Translations under genes and position numbers: made by a program
NCBI RefSeq assembly: GCF_026151205.1
Contig: NC_087079.1
Span: 2,451,730 to 2,515,729 of the forward strand
Length of the DNA: 64,000 nucleotides
Direction of reading: 5' to 3'
Source: Bolinopsis microptera
Taxonomy: Eukaryota; Ctenophora; Tentaculata; Lobata; Bolinopsidae
Shown here: positions 57,501-64,000 of the stretch, in pieces
Layout: the number at the start of each line of letters is the position of its first letter
Numbering within the stretch: position 1 is the first letter of the stretch
The notes under the pieces: model-generated
Database searches by the model: none
Told to the model about the DNA's origin: nothing
Seen by the model: the letters and a program-made list of their open reading frames with translations, nothing else

Positions 57501-59417
57501 GTGTTGATAATAATCCTAGCTATAGCTGCACTATAGAAGTTGATGCCAGTAAGTAAAATTACATGGTATATTATAGCCAAGGTACACCATTTTCTTTGGT
57601 CAGCCCTACTCACAGGAGGGGCTAAGTGCAAAGAAACTGCTGCTAACTGCTGCTCACTGCTGCTCACTGCTACTAACTGCTGCTCACTGCTGCTCACTGC
57701 TGCTCACTGCTACTAACTGCTGCTCACTGCTGCTGTCGCGCGCGCGCCCATAGCAGCAGTGAGCAGCAGTGAGCAGCAGTGAGCAGCAGTTGCGCGCAGC
57801 GTGCGTTGTGCAGTAAAGACATGCATATAACTGCTGCTAACTGCTGCTCACTGCTACTAACTGCTGCTCACTGCTGCTCACTGACAGCAGCAGTGAGCAG
57901 CAGTGAGCAGCAGTGAGCAGCAGTGAGTAGCAGTGAGCAGCAGTTAGCAGCAGTTTCTTTGCACTTAGCCTCTCCTGTGTATATACTAGGTTATGGGGTG
58001 CTGAATGTTTCCTGTTACCATTTTGTAGCCAGTATTGGGGGAGGGAGCTGGAGGGGTATAAAAAAGCTAAAATTTGGCTCACGTATTGTTTGAACAATCC
58101 CTTACTGTCGCCAACATTTAAACCAATATTAACATAGGCTACAAATCGGTGTTAGTTATATTCATACGACGCTACAAAAATGCAGTCCCCTCCCACATTT
58201 ATATGAAGATTAACCAATCGCTGACACAATTTTATAACCAGAAAAGTGCAGCAAGCCTACAGACATTCCAAACAGTGATCATATTGAGAATATCAGTCCA
58301 GATGTGGTGAACGCTGGTGAGAGCTTCACTGTTAAATGCGCTCCGGGATATATTCTGAAAACTGAGATGATCTGTCAGAGAGATGGAACTGTTTCCGATT
58401 CGAAGTGTGTTTTAGCAGAGAATGATATAGAGGAAGTAACCGACCAAGACGAAGGTGAGTTACAATTTTTAATGATGTTCTTAACTTTAACATTTATCCT
58501 TTTACAAAAAACGACATGATAGTTCTAATATTGTTACGTGAGTCCTCCAGGGAGGGGCTATTGTAATTACACTAGAAATTGTTTAACTCTGTATTATAAC
58601 TCAGCTTATAATGGTCATGATGATGATGTCTTGCAGTTGCTGGATTCACACCACATGATCGTGTGACAAGTCTCCAGAGTCCCCACATCACGTGACATGT
58701 ACCACTCGTCACTTTTCTTTTCATATGCATGGCATTTGGTAATCTCACCGTCACGACACCCTCAATCAGATTGACATATTATGAACTTTTTAACAATATC
58801 TCTCTGTCGTTGCAGATAAAAAGCGCTCGCCCATGCTGATAATTATACTGGTAGTTGCGGGGGTGGTGGTGTTAGTAGTGGTGGTGGTAGCTTGTTTAAT
58901 CAAGAGACAAGGAATGGAATGTGCAAACAGTGGAAAAAGGTAAGTGTATTTAGTACTGTGACGTTAGTAGTACGACAAAAATACAGATACTTCGCTTTAC
59001 AATGTTAGGAGCATTATACTTACACTATACCACCCAGAATGTAGAAGGATTATATCGTCGTTGAACAATAAACTTGATTTTAATTAGTTCAGCACGGTGT
59101 TATCTATCATTCATTATCACCCACAGGAAAGACAGGGTGTAGTACAGTAAAACCCAGATTTACCGCGGCTATTTCCTTCCCCAATTATAGGGCTTAACAT
59201 GCATAATGTGAACAAACAAAACCCCGATTTACCGCAAACCCCGATTTACCGCGGTTATTTCCTTCCCCCAAACTCTATACCATTTTACATAATATATTTA
59301 ATGCACAAACCCCTCAGCAAGAAGAAAGCAAAAGAGACAAATAAAACAGAAGTTCAGAAGGATGGTGTTAAAGAGGGAACTGTATTAAGTAATGAAATAA
59401 ACGATAACAAAGTCTAA
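51506..59417 (+). CDS. Gene B: Ig-like/CCP type I membrane receptor, complete
   Basis: Sixteen exons: 51506-51549, 51854-51997, 52120-52234, 52350-52533, 52851-52971, 53132-53391, 53561-53737, 55042-55148, 55325-55411, 55761-55880, 56589-56749, 56977-57281, 57408-57548, 58242-58454, 58816-58939, 59318-59417. They sum to 2,403 bp, 800 residues plus stop, with matching phases. Signal peptide 1 to about 17 (MSSLPNLLALLIVLWHS); EICCCPDL; Ig-like 1 about 20-163; Ig-like 2 164-290 (DQGNYKCEAVYD); Ig-like or PKD-like 3 291-413; membrane-proximal module 414-655 of unknown family; CCP-like repeat about 657-712; transmembrane helix 733-755; 45-residue Lys-rich tail without Tyr, so no ITAM or ITIM. By architecture it acts at the plasma membrane as a receptor or adhesion molecule; the ligand is unknown. 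An AATAAA lies at 59462. Confidence 0.9.
52637..52780. repeat. Hairpin with GGC..GCC-GAAAC core, gene B intron 4
   Basis: Orthologous to the gene A hairpin. Arms flank a centre with AAAGGCGTGTTGCCGAAACG. The centre resembles stem II plus the GAAAC strand of a hammerhead ribozyme, but the CTGATGA strand is not intact. Confidence 0.85.
53132..53391 (+). CDS. Gene B exon 6: core of Ig-like domain 2
   Basis: Encodes WSFEKKDTSTWVV through DQGNYKCEAVYD to the G strand. The paired Cys is in exon 5 (KLLCKLPE). Differs from gene A by only a few residues. Confidence 0.9.
53811..54980. mobile_element. 1.17-kb insertion in gene B intron 7 carrying a satellite
   Basis: Flanked by the 9-bp direct repeat GTTATAGTT (53802-53810 and 54980-54988; first base ambiguous). 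Gene A has the single uninterrupted site (CGTTATAGTTATATCACTG in its intron 7), so this is a clean insertion. About 54030-54980 is a tandem higher-order repeat built on TACACGAGACGTGGTAGCCT, GTGAGCGTGTTAAATCC and CGCTCCTCTATCGTTGTTTT, with a super-unit of about 300 bp. No obvious terminal inverted repeats. A 9-bp TSD would fit a Mutator-like or unknown element. Confidence 0.8.
56240..56545. repeat. Dispersed repeat in gene B intron 10
   Basis: Reverse-oriented relative of the gene A intron 3 repeat (TTGCTTGCGGAGATGTGA; GCGCGGCGCGAGTGTATTTT; AAATCTAGCGTCCGCC; GGGCGCAATTCTTGTTGA). The intron is about 700 bp here and 230 bp in gene A, so it was inserted after duplication. Confidence 0.75.
56883..56910. 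repeat. 28-bp palindrome, gene B specific
   Basis: AAGACCAAATATT, TT, AATATTTGGTCTT. The flanks match gene A, but gene A has unrelated bases in place of the right arm. Confidence 0.95.
56977..57281 (+). CDS. Gene B exon 12: variable segment of the membrane-proximal module
   Basis: 305 bp. The first and last thirds match gene A closely; the middle (after FKNKN, up to VSLTFSAD) differs and is ten codons longer. It ends in SAADS and a Cys split with exon 13. Confidence 0.85.
57611..57979. mobile_element. Fold-back element of CTGCTG/CAGCAG repeats, gene B intron 13
   Basis: Ends are inverted: CACAGGAGGGGCTAAGTGCA and TGCACTTAGCCTCTCCTGTG (one mismatch), continuing into AAGAAACTGCTGCTAACTGC arms. 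Most of each arm is a 10-bp ACTGCTGCTC array, with its reverse complement on the other side. The centre is GCGCGCGC-rich. Confidence 0.85.
58242..58454 (+). CDS. Gene B exon 14: single CCP-like repeat
   Basis: 213 bp, KKCSKPTDIPN through DSKCVLAEND, with four Cys (CSKP, VKC, MIC, SKC) and NAGESF and PGYIL motifs. It aligns with the gene A repeats. It is followed by an acidic linker before the transmembrane exon. Confidence 0.88.
58816..58939 (+). CDS. Gene B exon 15: transmembrane helix
   Basis: Encodes DKKRSP, then MLIIILVVAGVVVLVVVVV ACLI and basic KRQG: a hydrophobic run of about 23 residues with positive charges on both sides. Acceptor GTTGCAG, donor AAAAG/GTAAGT. Confidence 0.88.
59140..59280. 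mobile_element. Repeat with pogo-like terminal motif (copy 2), gene B intron 15
   Basis: Starts TACAGTAAAACCCAGATTTA like the copy at 47471, with ACCCCGATTTACCGC repeated and TTTCCTTCCCCAA-type blocks. A short relic just before the last exon of gene B. Confidence 0.45.
59318..59417 (+). CDS. Gene B exon 16: Lys-rich cytoplasmic tail and stop
   Basis: Encodes KKKAKETNKTEVQKDGVKEG and the rest to the TAA. The acceptor CCCCTCAG completes AG/C (Ser). There is no Tyr, so tyrosine phosphorylation signalling from the tail is not expected. Confidence 0.75.
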
Positions 59418-59461
59418 GAAGATGTAAAACTAAAGTGCAGGAAACAAAAATGTTAGCATCG

Positions 59462-59467
59462 AATAAA
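59462..59467 (+). promoter_or_regulatory. Candidate polyadenylation signal of gene B
   Basis: AATAAA 45 bp after the stop codon of gene B. Its position and match fit; cleavage is not shown. Confidence 0.5.
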
Positions 59468-60139
59468 AGATATAATGGTATAGTTTGTGTAAATGTGAAC
59501 TTGACAATCTTTAGGTGATAACATCAATCTATCGAGTTTAAACCATCCAATTCGGAGGTGCCTATAATAATAATTAACATCTTATTCTTACAACATATTA
59601 TAGAAACTCCATTTAAATACACTCCGCCCTAAATATGATTTAGACAACAGGCGAACATTTTCCTATACATCCAGAGAAATGGATTGGAATAAAATGCTAG
59701 TGGTATTTTACCCTTCTTAGTTTTAATGTTTCAGTATAATATACTGCACTGTACACTTATTATATACGTTAGTTATAATAGTGATAATGTTAGGGCCTCC
59801 GAAGAGATTAATGTTTTCTGTCATAACTTTATGTTTTCTGTCATAACTTTATGCAAGAACAAAGAAAAGAGGGCAATGTTAATTACTGGTGGGGCTAACG
59901 TTATTCATGGGATAGAATCCAGGAGATAATACGTTACTGTCTACTTTCTTAATACTTTTTACGGCACTTCCAAAAATTTCATTTGCAGCATGTTGTTACA
60001 GTTTTTATCTTTATTTATTAGGGGGTCGTTAATATAATATTACGTTATCACTATCAGAGGGGGGAGGTAAGCGGGAGGGGGGTTTCCAAATGTTTACGCT
60101 AGTGTAAGTTTGACACAATAACTATGTGTAAAACTGTTA

Positions 60140-60177
<38 letters not shown>

Positions 60178-60810
60178 CGTAAAGATTGTTTAAAAAGTGA
60201 TTACGTAATATTATGTTATTATGTGAAGTGTGAACAATCCCTTATATAGACTGCTTGACTTGTAATTGTACAGTTCTATTTTGAATTTTCAGATTTTATT
60301 GTCAGCATAGTTTTGTTAAATATCTTTTTGCTTTTTTGTTAAAATTAATCTTTTTATCTGTTGGTTTTTAATTGAATTTCTGTCTGTTGTAAAATCGGAG
60401 ATTTGAAGAAATAAGCAGTATGCTGTATGATTCAGAATCAGACGTTGACTATTGTAGCTTTTTTAAAGAAATCATGTTTTTTTTTCACAAGATTTTTATC
60501 TTTGTACTATAGTAATATCTGGGACGACCAAAACATTAAAGGCCAAAAATGGATCATTAACTTGTCGGATTAAACGATCTCGCAGGTCGCTCATTTGCAA
60601 AGTAGAAAAAGTAAGACACAATATTAGCCAGTTGGGACAGGAAAACATATCATAAAAAGTTTAAGTCAAGGCGGAAGGCCCATTCCTTGAAAGTTTTATT
60701 CTTATTGAGCCACAATCGACACCCCGCGTTAATAAAAGTAATCATTACCATCTTAACATGTCGGAGGAGTCTAGGGACTAGGCGACCAATAAAACCTCCT
60801 GGACGCCATC
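59468..60810. other. Intergenic, no gene recognised; long poly-G
   Basis: Contains an uninterrupted poly-G run (about 60140-60177) and a duplicated ATGTTTTCTGTCATAACTTT (about 59811-59851). No gene. Confidence 0.6.
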
Positions 60811-61066
60811 AGGTATTCAAGATCAGGTATTCACGATCAGGTATTCACGATCAGGTATTCACGATCAGGTATTCACGATCAGGTATTCACGCTCAGGTAT
60901 TCACGATCAGGTATTCACGATCAGGTATTCACGATCAGGTATTCACGCTCAGGTATTCACGATCAGGTATTCACGCTCAGGTATTCACGATCAGGTATTC
61001 ACGATCAGGTATTCACGATCAGGTATTCACGATCAGGTATTGAGTATTCAAGATCAGGTATTCACG
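60811..61066. repeat. 14-bp minisatellite (CAGGTATTCACGAT)
   Basis: About 18 copies with ACGATC/ACGCTC variants. The open frame over it (RYSRSGIHDQVFT repeats) is an artefact. Confidence 0.95.
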
Positions 61067-62725
61067 CGCACTTAAAAAATTTCACAACACTTCAGCAACT
61101 GTTTGTAGGTGTGGTCGTTACTACAACCACACCCGTATTATTGCCTAGTGTGCATCTTGTAGGGAATCGTTGTGGCTATTCACGAAACTAAAAACGAACG
61201 GCTCAACTGAAATACAGCTCACTCTACTTACCTACAAAGATACATTTTTATTTTAGACTGACAATTTCGCTCAGTTTCGTGAATCGTGACCTTAGAGTAA
61301 AACCGGAGCCTAACCTCAAAATTCCGCTTGAAATGTGCTGCAGGTAGGAATCGATTGGCTAGGTCTGTGTGAAGTCCCCATCTTTCTAGCTGAAGAGATG
61401 ACGGAACCTATAAAACTATAATAAAACCAATTTTAAATCTAAAAGCGTTCACCGCACCAGTTAAAAAAAAGGTTCATTACCTGATTATTTCACTCTTTTA
61501 AAAAGATCCATGGTGCACTACGGAACACAGGTGACGCCCCAGATTCTATTCCTACAATAAAATTGTCTTCAAACTTTCCAGACAGGACACAAAAGGTTCT
61601 TTAACACTTTTGACATTTTAAGCGGTTCCAAAAAGGGGTTTCTAGGGGCTGAGGATTGGTTCCAATGGTTTTCAGGGATAATTCTTGATCCAAAAAAGAA
61701 TTTTGGGTTAAAAAGAATTCAGAATTTCAAAAATGGTCTTTAAACCGGTAGTGCTCAAAGTGCTACTTCTGCTGCCCTTTTATAACTTAAGTTACAGCTC
61801 ACAATATTCTGTTTACGGTACTAGTTATAACTGGTTTATCGAATCTCAGTCGCTTTGGAACTGGGAAGCTTCAATTTTTCTAATGCCTTATTTTTGCTTG
61901 GTTGTTTTTTCTTTATATCAATTCAGTTATATTTATATATTATGTTATTACTATTGGCATTGCTGTAGCGCTAGATTAAATTGTTCCCCACATACAGCCT
62001 CCAATTGACCAACCCCTTTTTTAAACTGGTGGTGAATGTGTTTAGAATCGATTTCATTATACTTTTAATTAGGCTCCGTCACCTGGTTCCCTACCTGGCC
62101 CATATCAAGCAGAATTTTAAATTTAAAGCTCACGAAACTGAGAAAATTTTCAATCCAAAATAAAATTGTATCTTTTAAGGTAGGTGATGCAATTAAGCCG
62201 TTCGTGTGAAAGTCGCACCGACCATGGACCACATCTAAAAACAGTAGCGAGTGTTGCGAAATTTTCAAAATGCGCGTCAATATCGCGTCCAGGAGGTGAA
62301 TAAAAATCAAAGTAATACAATAAAATGTCTTCAATAAGGTAAATGGATAAAAGATGGTTCAAATACATTAACAATAAATACAACCAAAATATAAACTCAC
62401 ATGAAGCGACGTAATATCTAAGATAATGCACAAATATAAGAACCCGAGAAGAAACTGAAATTTATTCCGTAACCAGCATAAAATATATTATGTCATGAAA
62501 TTCAAATCTGAGTACATAAATTAAAAGAGAAAAACATAGAAACTTTCAATTAAACAGCTTGGTCTTAAATAATATTGATGTCAAAACAGATACGGCCAAA
62601 GTAGGACACGATTTCGTTTACAGTTTGTAAGTGCCCTTTGTCGTGAAAACTTCGGAGTCATATTATTTCGAAATATTTTGTCATTCCAAAGTCGATCAAC
62701 CAGTCCAGGGTGCTGAAGAAGAAGT
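61067..62725. other. Intergenic / possible 3' flank of gene D
   Basis: No gene assembled. On the minus strand a frame at about 62311-62186 reads SPPGRDIDAHFENFATLATV and on, protein-like but unrecognised. An AATAAA on the minus strand at 62461-62466 could serve gene D. Confidence 0.45.
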
Positions 62726-63655
62726 TTAGTATCTTTTTCGTTCACGCTTGCCCTCCTCTTTACCATTAGCTCCTACAATATACAAGTGTTAGCAAGTAAA
62801 TCGAGTGCATCATTGGCGATTTTAAAAAGTAATGTTATTAAGTTATGCGAAGATACTTTGTCCTATACACAACTAAAATAATGGACAGTGCTGTTACTTC
62901 TCACTGGCCCCGGAGACCGCTAAAAATTACACCATCCCCATTTTTAATTTGTATTTAAATCGGTTGTTCTTTTCCCCCGGCTTATCTCAGGGGCAAATTG
63001 AAAGTAACAAATCTTTAAGCTGATTGTGAAAGAACTGCTCACTAACCTGAGATGTTACCACTGTAACGACCCTGAGGGGGTGCGTAGACCTGCTGCGCGC
63101 GGCGCTGACTGGTGCTGTCAGAGGGTCTCCTCCGCTTGGGGGAGGGGGACACGGGAGGCTTGGGTGCTCGCTTACTGGTGCTGGGAGACAGAGGATACAG
63201 CGGAGGAACGGGTTACTTTTACAACTTACTCCGCAGAATTAATACTATGTCAATATCATGCTCATTTCGAAAGATAAAGCTTCTAGGAAGAAAACATCAA
63301 GAAAGAATTAAAAGTGCTGAATGATCTGCGAAAATACTTGAAAAGCATATAACTAAGATGAATCAAGTCGGTCTGTAAAGAATGTTCTTTAACTTTAATG
63401 TTCCCTGTTGTATTCTATTGTAACATGATTATAAGAGCTCGCGAACTCTACAATAAAGTTACTGAAGAACTGATCACGTGTTTAACACTCAGTATCCCCT
63501 TATAAAACCCACAACACCGCGTTCTTTATCTCGACTACAACAAAATAATAAAAAGAAGACACATCATGCTACAATAAAAGGAGATTCCTCGTGCGTACTT
63601 ACGTGTCGGACACCAGGGGACTAAACAATCTGTTCCTGTTGAGCAGACTTGTCAT
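62726..63655 (-). CDS. Gene D: small basic Pro-rich protein (proposed, 77 aa)
   Basis: Three exons: 63655-63603 (MTSLLNRNRLFSPLVSD and two bases), 63180-63047, 62772-62726. Donors GTAAGT and GTTAGT; acceptors TGTCTCCCAG (long pyrimidine tract) and TATTGTAG. Phases 2 then 1 agree, total 234 bp including the stop. Exon 2 is strikingly GC-rich for the window and encodes SKRAPKPPVSPSPKRRRPSD, an NLS-like basic/Pro-Ser segment; the tail is KEEGKRERKRY. Predicted disordered and perhaps nuclear. No family is recognised. A competing frame in the last exon (KRRASVNEKDTKLLLQHPG) would need a different phase. Not verified by homology. Confidence 0.5.
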
Positions 63656-63692
63656 TTTGTGAGTTTCATCACGTGATATTACGGATCATAAG

Positions 63693-63906
63693 TACAATGC
63701 ACTGTAAGTTAGGAATACAATGCACTGTAAGTTAGGGATACAATGCACTGTAAGTTAGGGATACAATGCACTGTAAGTTAGGAATACAATGCACTGTAAG
63801 TTAGGGATACAATGCACTGTAAGTTAGGGATACAATGCACTGTAAGTTAGGAATACAATGCACTGTAAGTTAGGAATACAATGCACTGTAAGTTAGGGAT
63901 ACAATG
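63693..63906. repeat. 23-bp minisatellite upstream of gene D
   Basis: Nine full copies of TACAATGCACTGTAAGTTAG plus GGA/GAA at exact 23-bp spacing and a partial tenth. It ends about 40 bp from the proposed gene D start codon, so it would lie in the promoter or 5' UTR. Confidence 0.93.
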
Positions 63907-64000
63907 AGTGAAGGTTATAAAAGAAGAGATGCTTCAGTGCAGCTATTCTTTTGCATCATGAGCATTTTATAGTTATGTTACATTGTTATAACTCCGTGGA

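Noticed and set aside
62581-62766. 61-codon minus-strand frame MVKRRASVNEKDTK as gene D's last exon
   Set aside because: It needs phase 0 at the acceptor, while exon 2 of gene D ends in phase 1; the frame ending KRERKRY fits. Kept only as an alternative.

Overview
This window is animal (metazoan) nuclear DNA. It is AT-rich, its genes are split by short GT-AG introns, and it carries a tRNA-derived SINE, a decayed non-LTR retrotransposon, MITE-like DNA transposon relics and very many tandem minisatellites. Nothing bacterial or organellar is visible. The species cannot be fixed from the sequence. Compact introns and the gene content fit a marine invertebrate (cnidarian, sponge, ctenophore or tunicate), but that is inference. 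The main content is a cluster of three paralogous cell-surface receptor genes, called A, B and C here. Each was assembled by hand from splice sites, and reading phase agrees at every junction used. Gene B (+, 51506-59417, 16 exons, 800 residues) is complete: signal peptide, three Ig-like domains, an unrecognised membrane-proximal module, one CCP/sushi-like repeat, a transmembrane helix and a 45-residue lysine-rich tail. Gene A (-, 1217-13058) is a close copy of B in opposite orientation, with nearly the same exon lengths, but its single CCP exon has become two exons with seven CCP-like repeats. Its signal-peptide exon and its membrane/tail exons are not found. Gene C (+, 35580-42637, 16 exons, about 806 residues) is an older paralog with the same exon plan. 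It lacks the CCP repeat and appears to end in a GPI-anchor signal, with alternative C-termini possible. A fourth, small gene (D, -, 62726-63655) is proposed from three short phase-matched exons coding a 77-residue basic, proline-rich protein. Layout: 1-13.1 kb gene A, with a direct duplication and fold-back elements in its large intron; 13.1-35.5 kb gene-poor, full of minisatellites (units of 9, 10, 13, 15, 17, 18, 20, 24 and 52 bp), an 870-bp hAT-like element with 8-bp target-site duplication, two adjacent perfect palindromes and a LINE reverse-transcriptase remnant; 35.6-42.6 kb gene C; 42.7-51.5 kb gene-poor with a hAT-like MITE, a 2.4-kb element with inverted ends and a 22-bp array; 51.5-59.4 kb gene B; 59.4-64 kb repeats and gene D. 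A and B point away from each other with C between them. Comparing A with B gives natural empty-site controls for several insertions: a SINE only in A, a 1.17-kb satellite-bearing insert with a 9-bp target duplication only in B, and a palindrome only in B that looks like a template-switch mutation. Variable CCP number, in-frame length changes and different membrane anchoring suggest a rapidly diversifying recognition or adhesion family (possibly immune or self/non-self), but that function is inference.
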